A stretch of 64,000 nt of DNA from CAWHQZ01 sp963831645 (GTDB taxonomy: Bacteria > Pseudomonadota > Alphaproteobacteria > Rhizobiales > Aestuariivirgaceae): contig CAWHQZ010000013.1 in NCBI GenBank assembly GCA_963831645.1, forward strand, positions 338,740 through 402,739, read 5' to 3'. The position numbers and the translations under genes were made by a program. This document shows positions 54,456-62,842 of this stretch, piece by piece; the stretch's first letter is position 1, and each line of letters opens with the position of its first letter. The notes beneath the pieces were generated by a model. That model saw only the letters and a list, made by a program, of their open reading frames with translations, did no database searches and had not been told where the DNA came from.

Positions 54456-54788
54456 ATGCGTGCCGTGGCGAGGGGCGAGAAGCGTGCGCCAAAGAGTGCC
54501 GCCAACGCCAGCTTCGAATCGGTCTATGTGCTGATGCGTCTTCTCACCGCTGAAAACCGGGCTCTGATGGCAATGATTTCGGACAAGAAACCGTCATCCA
54601 TTGCGGAGTTGGCAAAGTTGACGGGGCGCGCAGCTTCCAATCTCACGCGCACGTTGCAGAAGTTGGAGGCCGCCGGTCTGGTGAAGATGAATCCGTCCGG
54701 CAAGACCAAGGCGCCGGTTCCGGCGATCAAAACCGTCAGGGTCAGGATCGATCCGTTCTCTCAGCACGACGTGCTGGAGATGTTTTGA
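54456..54788 (+). CDS. HTH antitoxin partner (HVO_A0114/MarR-like, TumA-type)
   Basis: 110 residues. ASFESVYVLMRLLTAENRAL, then MISDKKPSSIAELAKLTGRA and SNLTRTLQKLEAAGLVKMNP form a winged-helix with recognition helix around NLTRTLQKLE. This protein type regularly follows TumE-like toxins as the antitoxin and repressor. From 54789 to 55027 no gene is seen apart from a palindromic repeat. Confidence 0.75.
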   Translation: MRAVARGEKRAPKSAANASFESVYVLMRLLTAENRALMAMISDKKPSSIAELAKLTGRAASNLTRTLQKLEAAGLVKMNPSGKTKAPVPAIKTVRVRIDPFSQHDVLEMF

Positions 54789-54955
54789 GATTGATGCGGA
54801 CGCTCTTCCGCTTCAGATCACGATGCGCTCACGCAGCAACTTTTGATCAAGTGGAATTGCGCTGCCGTATCCGGGCGGCTGAGGAGTTCGCATTCAATGA
54901 GGAGCCTGACTTTGGCTGCCAGCTCGGATGCTCAGACGGCACAATCAATCAGACC

Positions 54956-54996
54956 CCCACCCCAACCCCTCCCCACAAGGGCCACAAGGGGGAGGA
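54956..54996. repeat. GC-rich palindromic repeat unit
   Basis: CCCCACCCCAACCCCTCCCC then ACAAGGGCCACAAGGGGGAGG, with the central ACAAGGG doubled. It lies 30 bases upstream of the P450 start. Confidence 0.65.
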
Positions 54997-55027
54997 ATTA
55001 AGGAGCCGATTTCACCCAAAGAAGGCC

Positions 55028-56251
55028 ATGCTGCGTTTTGATTTCACGAGCCAGGATTATCTGCGCGATCCGGCCCCGCGGCTGCGAGAGCTGCGCGCAG
55101 CGGGTCCGGTCGTCGAGGTGCGCTTTCCGATCATCGGCAGGACCTGGATCACCACGACGAGCGAGCTTGGAGGCCGCGTCCTCAAGGACAGCGAGACCTT
55201 CACGTTACGCAAGGACGGCAGGGTCGCCGGCCTGCGCTGGTGGATGCCGGGATGGATCCGCACGCTCGCGGCGAGCATGCTCACCCAGGACGAGCCCGAC
55301 CATGCGCGCCTGCGCGGCATCGTCGATGAGGCCTTTCGCCGGCGCGCCGTCCTCGACATGGAGCCGCGCATCTTGCGCCTCGCCGACGCCCTCGCGGCCG
55401 ACCTGTTCAGTGACGGAAGTCCTGCCGATCTGGTTGAGCGCTATGCGCGGCAATTGCCGCTTGCCGTCATCTGCGAGCTGCTCGGTCTGCCGCACGCCGA
55501 CCGGCAGCGCTTCATCGCCTGGGCTCGCGGCCTGACCCGCCTCACCGGTGCGCTCGGCTTTCTGCGCATGCTCGCCCGCCTCGGCCCCATGAAGCGCTAC
55601 CTCGAGGGCCGGCTTCAGGCGGCGCGCGAGACGGGCGGCGAAGGACTGATCGCCGAGCTCATCCGCGTCGAGGAGGAAGGCGGGCGCATCAGCGCCGAGG
55701 AGATGGTGGCCATGGTCTTCCTTCTCCTCGGCGCGGGGTCGGAGACCACCACCCATCTGATCAGCGGCTCGGTCTTCGAGCTGCTTCAAGCACTCCCGTT
55801 GCGCGACTGGCTCGAGGAGGACTGGAGTCGCGCCAGCCTGGCGATCGAGGAATTCCTCCGCTTCGTCTCGCCGGTGCAGTTCAGCAAGCCCCGCTTCGTC
55901 AGGAAGGACGTCGAGCTCGGCGGCGTTCGCCTGAAGTCGGGCGACAGGATCATGGCCATGCTGGCGGCCGCCAACATGGACCCCGAGGCCAACCCCGATC
56001 CGGAGCAGCTCGACCTCGCACGACGGGCCAACCGGCATCTGTCGTTGGGGACGGGCATCCATTTCTGCCTTGGCCACCAGCTCGCCCGAATCGAGGGCAA
56101 GTGCGCGCTCGAGGCTCTCTTCAGGCGCTGGCCGCACCTGGAGCTGGCGGTGCCGGCCAATTCGATCCGCTGGCGGCAGCGACCGGGCTTGAGGGCCATC
56201 GAGAAACTTCCGGTCATTTCCCCTCCCCTTGGGCCCCTTGGGGAGGGATAG
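55028..56251 (+). CDS. cytochrome P450
   Basis: 407 residues from ATG 55028 (MLRFDFTSQDYLRDPAPRLR); upstream frame is repeat sequence. I-helix GAGSETTTHLISG, ExxR in AIEEFLRFVSP, and the haem loop LSLGTGIHFCLGHQLARIEG with the Cys ligand. A soluble class I type enzyme; no ferredoxin or reductase is adjacent, so partners are elsewhere. The substrate is unknown. The last ~12 residues and the stop (TAG) come from a palindromic repeat, so the native C-terminus was probably replaced. Confidence 0.9.
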   Translation: MLRFDFTSQDYLRDPAPRLRELRAAGPVVEVRFPIIGRTWITTTSELGGRVLKDSETFTLRKDGRVAGLRWWMPGWIRTLAASMLTQDEPDHARLRGIVDEAFRRRAVLDMEPRILRLADALAADLFSDGSPADLVERYARQLPLAVICELLGLPHADRQRFIAWARGLTRLTGALGFLRMLARLGPMKRYLEGRLQAARETGGEGLIAELIRVEEEGGRISAEEMVAMVFLLLGAGSETTTHLISGSVFELLQALPLRDWLEEDWSRASLAIEEFLRFVSPVQFSKPRFVRKDVELGGVRLKSGDRIMAMLAAANMDPEANPDPEQLDLARRANRHLSLGTGIHFCLGHQLARIEGKCALEALFRRWPHLELAVPANSIRWRQRPGLRAIEKLPVISPPLGPLGEG

Positions 56252-56256
56252 GGTGG
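56220..56256. repeat. GC-rich palindromic repeat unit supplying the P450 stop
   Basis: CCCCTCCCCTTGGGCCCCTT then GGGGAGGGATAGGGTGG. The TAG inside it ends the P450 frame. Confidence 0.7.
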
Positions 56257-56340
56257 AGTCGCGCGGCACGCTCCGTGCGGCCGTCACCCTTTATCCCCGG
56301 ACTTGCGGCGAAAGCATGCGACCTTGCGTCTGCATGCTAT

Positions 56341-56607
56341 TCAATCGGCGGCCTCGCCCAGGCGCGTAATCTTCACATCGCCGGCGGGAAAATGCGCGAC
56401 CAGATCGAGCCGGCCACCCATCGCCTCGATCGTCTCGCGAAGCGTGCTGATCTTCATGTCGGCGCGCTGCTCCATCTGGGCGATGGCGGCCTGCGACTTG
56501 CCGAGCGCCTGCGCGAGCTCTTCCTGCGAGACGCGCAGCGCCTTGCGCAGGTCGGCGAGCGCCGCCTCGTCGATATCGCGCACCAGTTCACTCTTGCGTT
56601 TCTCCAC
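56341..56607 (-). CDS. XRE-family HTH antitoxin
   Basis: 88 residues from GTG 56607. LADLRKALRVSQEELAQALG, then KSQAAIAQMEQRADMKISTL and RETIEAMGGRLDLVAHFPAG, is the HTH of antitoxins paired with RelE/ParE-type toxins. The upstream toxin gene is decayed, so this is probably an orphan. Confidence 0.82.
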   Translation of the reverse strand: MEKRKSELVRDIDEAALADLRKALRVSQEELAQALGKSQAAIAQMEQRADMKISTLRETIEAMGGRLDLVAHFPAGDVKITRLGEAAD

Positions 56608-56671
56608 GCGCAGGCGGCGCTTGGCGGGCCAGTTCTTCGTCAGTTCGTTAAATTAAAGGGCCGGCGTCCTG

Positions 56672-56810
56672 TCATTTCAGCAAGCCCTCCTTTCTCAGCT
56701 CGTTCAGACGGTGTCGTAAAGCTCGTCGGCAATCCGCACTTACTTCTCGTAGAACCGGTCATCCCCGGTTTTGTCGCACCGATGCGCAGAATCGCCGCCG
56801 CGAAAGCATT
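56672..56810 (-). pseudogene. RelE/ParE-type toxin C-terminal remnant
   Basis: The minus strand reads AAILRIG, a break, CDKTGDDRFYEK, an in-frame stop, VRIADELYDT, a break, RLNELRKEGLLK and stop. This matches the tail GDKTGDDRFYE...IADxLYDxHLxELRKEG of toxins that pair with such XRE proteins. The N-terminal two thirds are gone; the higBA promoter begins right where the fragment ends. Confidence 0.65.
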
Positions 56811-56815
56811 TATGC

Positions 56816-56845
56816 TTGACGTACAACGTCAATGCTTGGTACGAT
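56816..56845 (+). promoter_or_regulatory. higBA promoter with overlapping operator
   Basis: TTGACG (56816-56821, -35-like) and TACGAT (56840-56845, -10-like) are 18 bases apart. TTGACGT-ACA-ACGTCAA (56816-56832) is a perfect 7-base inverted repeat covering the -35, well placed for HigA repression. Confidence 0.65.
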
Positions 56846-56854
56846 TGAACATGC

Positions 56855-57139
56855 ATGATCCTGAGCTATCGAGACAAAAAGACGCGGCAGTTCGCGAAGG
56901 GGGAGTTCGTCAAAGCCTTCCAGAGCTTTGAAGATCAGGCTGCCCGACGACTGTCGATCCTCAACGCGGCACTCTCGCTCGATACGCTGCGCGCCTTGCC
57001 GGGAAACCGGCTCGAAGCGCTCAAGGGAGATCGTGCTGGACAGTACTCCATTCGCATCAACCAGCAATGGCGTATCTGTTTCGAGTGGCCGGCCAGCCAG
57101 ACCGGGCCGAGCAACGTTGAAATCGTGGACTATCACTGA
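56855..57139 (+). CDS. higB: HigB-type RelE-superfamily toxin
   Basis: 94 residues. SYRDKKTRQFAKGEFVKAFQ, LRALPGNRLEALKGDRAGQY and SIRINQQWRICFEWP are the HigB/RelE fold of ribosome-dependent mRNA nucleases. It precedes its antitoxin, the standard HigBA order. Intact. Confidence 0.88.
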   Translation: MILSYRDKKTRQFAKGEFVKAFQSFEDQAARRLSILNAALSLDTLRALPGNRLEALKGDRAGQYSIRINQQWRICFEWPASQTGPSNVEIVDYH

Positions 57140-57156
57140 GGAAAGGAAATCAGGCC

Positions 57157-57471
57157 ATGTTCATGAGAGCCGTTCATCCCGGCGAAGTCCTCAAGGACGA
57201 GCTGGACGAACTGGGGATTACGCCGACCGAGTTTGCACGGCAGATCGACGTACCGCCGAACCGGATCAGCCAGATCATCGCCGGCCAGCGTGCCGTGACC
57301 GGCGACACCGCCCTGCGCTTCGGGCACTGGTTCGGCACCGAGCCTCAGTTCTGGCTCAATCTGCAAAGCGCCTATGAAATCCGCATCGCCCAGGAAAAGG
57401 CGGGGCGGGAGATTGCACGGCTGCCGGTGCGGGCAAGGGCAGCGCGATCGGGCGCGCCGAACAGGGCTTAG
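57157..57471 (+). CDS. higA: HigA-type XRE antitoxin
   Basis: 104 residues. HPGEVLKDELDELGITPTEF, then ARQIDVPPNRISQIIAGQRA and DTALRFGHWFGTEPQFWLNL are diagnostic of HigA. It starts 17 bases after higB with an AGGAAA-type site, and should repress the promoter at 56816. Confidence 0.9.
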   Translation: MFMRAVHPGEVLKDELDELGITPTEFARQIDVPPNRISQIIAGQRAVTGDTALRFGHWFGTEPQFWLNLQSAYEIRIAQEKAGREIARLPVRARAARSGAPNRA

Positions 57472-57881
57472 AACGAAAACCCCGCGCGCATCAGCCGCTA
57501 CCAGGGATATTCGCGCCCATTGTAGTTGTAGAATTTGGCGAGGACCCGCCATCCCTCGCCCAGATCCGGGTCGCCGTCGTGCCCCGGCTACGGCCCGAGA
57601 CCGCATCCAGGCCGCGACAACCAACATGGCGCGCCTCGCGGGCCGCAACCGGTGCGAAACGCGATTGGTGGCGGCGGCGCCGCACGGCCACTGGCGGACC
57701 ACCACCTTCGTCGCCGCTCTGCGCAACGATCAGATCACCGCCCCCTCCGTCGTCGGCCGCCGCCGCCTGACTATAATTTCCCCTCCCCATTGTGGGGAGG
57801 GATAGGGTGGGGGTCGTGTTGTGCGCTCTTCATCCTGAGATCATCCTGCTCAGGACATATGCCGAGCGCCAGGGAGGCCCG
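57472..57881. other. intergenic debris with a repeat
   Basis: No intact gene. On the minus strand, 57502-57568 reads a protein-like tail ending LGEGWRVLAKFYNYNGREYP then W and stop, probably the end of a lost gene. A palindromic unit (CCCCTCCCCATTGTGGGGAG then GGATAGGGTGGGGG) lies at 57778-57815. Confidence 0.45.
57778..57815. repeat. GC-rich palindromic repeat unit
   Basis: Same family as the unit at 56220, here about 70 bases upstream of the alpha/beta hydrolase start. Confidence 0.65.
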
Positions 57882-58592
57882 ATGCGACGTGAAGAGCGCT
57901 TCATCCGATCCGACGGTGTCGTGATCGCTACGGAGGCGTTCGGCGATGTCGCGGACCCGCCGGTGCTTCTGATCATGGGCGCCATGGCGTCGATGTTGTG
58001 GTGGCCGGATGAATTCTGCGAGCGCCTGGCGCGGCGCGGGCGTTGCGTGCTCCGCTATGACAATCGCGACACCGGGCTATCGACGAAGTATGCGCCGGGA
58101 GAGCCGCCCTACACCTTCGACGACATGGCCGACGATGCGGTCCGGGTGCTCGATGGCTACCGCATCCGCTCCGCCCATGTCGTCGGCATGTCGCTCGGCG
58201 GCATGATCGCGCAGCTGCTCGCCCTCGCGCACCCGCAGCGGGTTCTCTCCGTGACCGCGATCAGCACCTCGCCGGTCGGGACCGACACCTCCGGCCTGCC
58301 GCAGATGACTCGCGGCCTATGCCGAGCACGCGGCGGCAGGTGCCGGGTCGACTGGTCGGACCGCTCGCAGGCGATCGGCTTCGTCCTCGAGGATGCCCGC
58401 ATGCTTGCCGGAACGGCGCACCGGTTCGACGAGGCGCGGACGCGAAGCTTCATCGAGCGCGACTGTGACCGCTCGCGAGGTTACCTGAGCGCGACCAACC
58501 ACTTCCTGCTGAAAGGTGGCGACAGGTGGAAAGGCCGCCTGCCGGAGATCGCGGCGCCGCTTCTCGTCATCCACGGTGGGCGGCGCGCATGA
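57882..58592 (+). CDS. alpha/beta hydrolase, C-terminally truncated
   Basis: Start ATG 57882 with GGGAGG upstream. LLIMGAMASMLWWPDEFCER (oxyanion region), RYDNRDTGLSTKY and VVGMSLGGMIAQLLALAHP with nucleophile Ser. The stretch TRGLCRARGGRCRVDW replaces the expected A(Y)AEHAAAG..VDWSD, consistent with two compensating 1-base indels near 58310-58350. The frame ends at APLLVIHGGRRA, where the family continues with the catalytic Asp and His, so the last ~60 residues are missing. Probably inactive as read, or cut by a misassembly. Confidence 0.75.
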   Translation: MRREERFIRSDGVVIATEAFGDVADPPVLLIMGAMASMLWWPDEFCERLARRGRCVLRYDNRDTGLSTKYAPGEPPYTFDDMADDAVRVLDGYRIRSAHVVGMSLGGMIAQLLALAHPQRVLSVTAISTSPVGTDTSGLPQMTRGLCRARGGRCRVDWSDRSQAIGFVLEDARMLAGTAHRFDEARTRSFIERDCDRSRGYLSATNHFLLKGGDRWKGRLPEIAAPLLVIHGGRRA

Positions 58593-59037
58593 AGACGCGC
58601 ACGGTCATGTTGTGCGCGAGCAGAACAGGCCTTTGGTCGCGATATTTTCGGGCAGTACCAGAGTTATATGGACCGGAAAGATGGTCCAAAATCTCTTTGT
58701 AATCTTTTATTTTGCAGTAAAATCAACGGTATAGTGCATCTAAGCATATTCCATCTTGCATTTCATCGCAATGCTATCCAAATTCTCGTTCGCCGCAAGC
58801 TTCGCAAGGATTTGCGGCAGTAGGACCGTCAAACGAAAGGAAGACGGACCATGAATACAACTGTAACTGCGATCCGCGCTGGCTCTGCGCCTGCCAAGGA
58901 AAGAGGCCGACGAAAAGATAACGCATCTATGCCGCTCCAAGATCAACTGGCCGTGTTGGAGGCTCTCATTCGCAGACCCCCAACACCGGTTGAAGGGCTG
59001 TATGCTCGCGTCCGACCGCACGCCCAGGAGGCCCGGC
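58593..59037. other. AT-richer spacer with a possible short leader ORF; candidate chimera junction
   Basis: 58640-58850 is markedly AT-rich. At 58851 an ATG with a good AAAGGAAG site opens MNTTVTAIRAGSAPAKERGR, then KDNASMPLQDQLAVLEALIR and RPPTPVEGL. From about 58990 the sequence turns very GC-rich and the frame loses sense, so the ORF is likely cut by the join to the following segment. Confidence 0.4.
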
Positions 59038-60471
59038 ATGCGCACCGCCCTCGCGTTGACGGCTGCTGCTGCTCCTCACCCTGCCGCTGTCCGCCGCCGC
59101 TGGACGCACGCGCCACCCTGGACGCCGCGGCCAAGGCGATGGGCGCCGACGGCCTCAAGTCACTGGAGTACAGCGGCAGCGGCGTCACCTTCGCCTTCGG
59201 GCAGAGCGCCGCACCGGGCCAGCCGTGGCCGCGGCTGAACCTCAAGAGCTTCACGCGCAGCGTCAACTACGAGACCGCGTCGCTGCGCGACGAGAACGTG
59301 GCACGCAGGGCGAGAACCCGGTGCGCGGCGGCGGCCAGCGGCCGATCCGGGGCGAGCAGCGTCAGTCCTTCTGGGTGAGCGGCGATCACGCGTGGAACAT
59401 GGCGGGGCCGACGGCGGTGCCGGCGTCGATCACGCTCGTCGAGCGCCAGTTCCAGCTCTGGGCCACGCCGCACGGCGTCATCAAGGCGGCCGCGCGCGCA
59501 ACGCGACCATCCAGGGCCGCGTGATCGTCTTCACGGTGTCCGGCCGCATGACGGTCCGGGCGGCGCTCAACGATCAGAACCTCGTCGAGCGCGTCGAGGC
59601 GGTCGTGCCCGATCCCGTGCTCGGCGACACGCCGATCGAGGTGACCTACGCCGACTACAAGGACTTCGGCGGCGTGAAGTTCCCGACGCGCGTACGCCAG
59701 TCGGCCGGCGGATTCCCGACACTCGACCTGACGGTGACCGAGGTGAAGCCCAACGCCGCCGTGGACGTCCAGGTGCCCGACACATCCGCCAGTGGCGGGG
59801 GTCTACGGCGCGGTGGCGACGCGAAGGTCGCCGACGGCGTCTGGTACCTGACCGGTGGCACCCATCACAGCGTCGTGATCGAGATGGAGGATCACCTGGT
59901 CGTCGTCGAGGCGCCGCTCGACGACGCGCGCGCGCTGGCGGTGATCGCCGAGGCGCGGAGCGCTCGTCTCCGGCAAGCCGATCCACTACGTCGTCGACAG
60001 CCACCACCACTTCGATCACGCCGGCGGCATCCGGGCCTTCGCCGCGCGAGGGCGTGACCGTCATTACCCACGAGGCGAACCGCGCGTTCTTCGAGCGGGC
60101 GCTGGCCGCGCCCGCCACGCTGGCGCCCGATCACCTGGCGAAGTCCGGCCGCAAAGCGACGGTCGAGGGCGTGCGCGACACAGCGTGTGCTCACCGACGG
60201 CACCCGCACGGTGGAGCTCCACCACATCGCCGGCAACGCCCACGCCGACGGGCTGCTGATGGTCTACCTGCCGAAGGAGAAAATCTTGAGCGAGGCCGAC
60301 GTCTTCACACCACCGCGCCGGCACCGCCCCGCCGATGCCGCCGACCCGTTCACCGTGAATTTCGCCGACCACCTCAAGCGCCTCAACCTGGCCGTCGACC
60401 GGCTGCTGCCCCTGCACGGGCGCATCGTGCCGATCGCCGACCTCCACACCGCGGCGGGCCATGGCCACTGA
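59038..60471 (+). CDS. exported MBL-fold hydrolase, multiple apparent frameshifts
   Basis: Start ATG 59038 with AGGAGG 6 bases upstream. Joining frames gives a signal peptide (MRTALALT, then LLLLLTLPLSAAAG), TLDAAAKAMGADGLKSLEYS, ASITLVERQFQLWATPHGVI, TYADYKDFGGVKFPTRVRQS, VADGVWYLTGGTHHSVVIEM, PIHYVVDSHHHFDHAGGIRA with the HxHxDH zinc motif, VELHHIAGNAHADGLLMVYL and NLAVDRLLPLHGRIVPIADL. About seven frame breaks occur. The total length (478 codons) is normal for this family of periplasmic MBL hydrolases. Function unknown. Confidence 0.7.
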
Positions 60472-61232
60472 TCCGGTCTACGAGGTCTACGCGCTGAAGT
60501 ACGGCGAGCGCGACACGACGAAGTGCCAGTTCTTCTATCGCGAGGGCTCGCACGACAAGCTGACGCTGCACTACTTCGTGTGGCTCATCCTCGGCGGCCC
60601 GCACCCGGTGCTGGTCGACACCGGATTCCTCGAGGACGACGCCCAGGCCCGTCACATCCGTGACTACGTCAGCCCGCCAAGGTGGTGGGAGCGCGTCGGC
60701 ATCAAGCCGGCCGACATCCCGGTGACGCTCATCAGTCACCTGCACTACGACCACTGGGCCGGCCACAGCCTGTTCCCCAAGTCGGAGTTCTGGATGCAGA
60801 AGGACGAGGTCGCCTTCTGGACGGGGCGCTTCGGCGGCACGCCGGCCTTCCGCGGCTCGGCCAACGTGAACGCGCTGGCGGGACTGGTGACGCTGAACTA
60901 CGCCAACCGCATCCGGATCGTCGAGGGCGACCGTGAGGTGCTGCCCGGCCTGCGTGTACACCGCGTCGGCGGCCACACCGCGGGCTTGCAGATCGTCACC
61001 GTGCAGCACGGCACGGGGGCCGGTCGTCCTCACCTCCGACGCCTCGCACTTCTACCACAACGTGGAGACGCGCCAGCCGGTGCAGATCATCACGAACCTG
61101 CCCGAGATGGTGCAGGCGTTCGGACGATCCACGACGCTGGCCGGGCCCCAGAAGCTGATCGTCGCCGGCCACGACCCCCAGGTCTCCGAGCGGTTCAAAC
61201 AGATCGAACCCGGCATCGTGAAGATCGCGTAG
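60461..61232 (+). CDS. MBL-fold hydrolase, N-acyl homoserine lactonase-like, apparent frameshift
   Basis: ATG 60461 overlaps the end of the previous gene. YEVYALKYGERDTTKCQFFY, VDTGFLEDDAQARHI, ISHLHYDHWAGHSLFPKSEF (zinc motif HxHxDH) and HRVGGHTAGLQIVTVQHGTG are in one frame. Near 61015 it shifts to PVVLTSDASHFYHNVETRQP, then QKLIVAGHDPQVSERFKQIE and a stop at 61232. The fold matches AHL lactonase-family proteins, but substrate cannot be inferred; many such enzymes are not quorum-quenching. Confidence 0.75.
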
Positions 61233-61241
61233 GAGGACACC

Positions 61242-61429
61242 ATGCGGTTGCTCAGCGACGCCGAGATCGCCGCGCTGCAGCCGGCCGAGACGCCGCCTTC
61301 CCCGGGCCCGTGCCCACCCAGATCGTGTCCAGCGAGGAGTACTTCCCGACGCCGCAGACCGCGGCGCAGCGGGAGGTCGAGGCGCGCACGAAGGCGCTCG
61401 GCGACGAGCTGGCGCGCGACAGGGCGTGA
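61242..61429 (+). CDS. small protein of unknown function, apparent frameshift
   Basis: MRLLSDAEIAALQPAE from 61242, then one frame over AAFPGPVPTQIVSSEEYFPT and AAQREVEARTKALGDELARD to TGA 61429. The frame break lies near 61293. About 62 residues, soluble. The stop overlaps the next gene's GTG (GTGA), so it is part of the operon. Confidence 0.5.
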
Positions 61430-62747
61430 GCCGGCGCGCGTTCTTCCGCACCGCCGCCGGCATGGCGGCGGCCTTCGTGGCGATGAACGAGGTGTACGGG
61501 CCGCTCTTCGCGGCCACGCGCGCCGAGGCCGCCGACACGGAGATGGCGGCGGAGCGCGCGAAGGCGCTCGCCGGGCAGTTCGTCATGGACACCCACACGC
61601 ACTTCCTGCAGGGACGACACGCGCCTCACCGGCTTCGTGCGCATGCGCGAGGCGGTGGGCCGGGCGGGCTGGAACCCGGGGCTGGCCGGCCGGCCGCAGA
61701 CCATCGAAGATCTGAAGTTCGACAACTACTTCAAGGAGATCTTCCTCGACAGCGACACCAAGGTCGCGCTGCATCAGCAGCGCGCCCTCCGACGTGCCGC
61801 CGACTGGTTCCTCACCAACGAGATGATGGCGCAGGCCCGCGCGACCGTGAACGCGCGGCTCGGCGCGCGCCGGCATGCTCAGCCACGCCATCTTCACGCC
61901 GGGCCAGCCGGGCTGGATGGAGGCGCTCGAGCGCGCCCTCGTGATCTCAAGCCCGACTCGATGAAGGGCTACACGATCGGCGACAACACCAACAAGGACC
62001 TGAGCCGGTATCCGTGGCGGCTCGACGACGAGAAGCTCCTCTACCCGGCCTACGAGAAGATGGCGAAGGCGGGCGTCGTCAACGTCTGCGTCCACAAGGG
62101 CCTGTTCCCGCCGTCGCTCGAGCAGCAGTTCCCGAACCTGCGCGCCCTACTGCGACGTGCGCGACGTGGGCAAGGCGGCGAAGGACTGGCCGCAGCTCAA
62201 CTTCATCATCTACCACGGGGCCTATCGCTTCGCCGGCGGCGGCGAGCCGGCCGACGCGCTGGCCCAGTTCGAGCAGACCGGCCGCATGGAGTGGGTGACC
62301 GACCTCGCCGAGATCCCCGGCGAAGTACGGCGTGACCAACGTCTACGCCGATCTCGGCCAGCTCTTCGCGCTGACCACGGTGGCCCAGCCGCGGCTCACC
62401 GCGGCGCTGATGGGCACGCTGGTGCGCGGGCATGGGCGCCGATCACGTCATCTGGGGCACCGACGCGGTGTGGACCGGCTCGCCGCAGTGGCAGATCGAG
62501 GGGCTGCGCCGGCTCGAGATCCCGGAGGACATGCAGAAGAAGCACGGCTTCGCGCCGCTCGGGCGCCGCCGACGGCCCGGTGAAGACCGCGATCTTCGGC
62601 GAGAACGTCGCGCGGCTCTACCGCTACGACCGCCACGCGGAGCTGGCGCGGACCGAGCCGGCTCGCCGAGCTCAAGGCCGAGTACGAGCGCGGCGGGATC
62701 GGCCGCAGCAACCGCCGCTACGGCTACGTCGTCCGGCGCGAGGCTGA
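61426..62747 (+). CDS. Tat-signal amidohydrolase-family metal hydrolase, many apparent frameshifts
   Basis: GTG 61426 starts MSRRAFFRTAAGMAAAFVAM, a twin-arginine signal. Joined pieces: FVMDTHTHFLQ (metal HxH), VGRAGWNPGLAGRPQTIEDL, DNYFKEIFLDSDTKVALHQ, MKGYTIGDNTNKDLSRYPWR, VVNVCVHKGLFPPSLEQQFP, NFIIYHGAYRF, VYADLGQLFALTTVAQPRLT and MGADHVIWGTDAVWTGSPQW with the late Asp. This is the amidohydrolase_2 (ACMSD-like) family. At least eight frame breaks occur. The exact substrate is unknown. Confidence 0.68.
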
Positions 62748-62842
62748 GCGGCGCCGACGACCTGCCGTGCCGGCCGGGGGGCAACGAGCGACGTCGCATC
62801 CCCCCGAATCGCATGCTGGACGCTGCGCGTGGGATCCCTCGA

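Noticed and set aside
58740..59045. Minus-strand 101-codon frame across the AT-rich spacer
   Set aside because: No motif, no ribosome site, and it spans the suspected junction.
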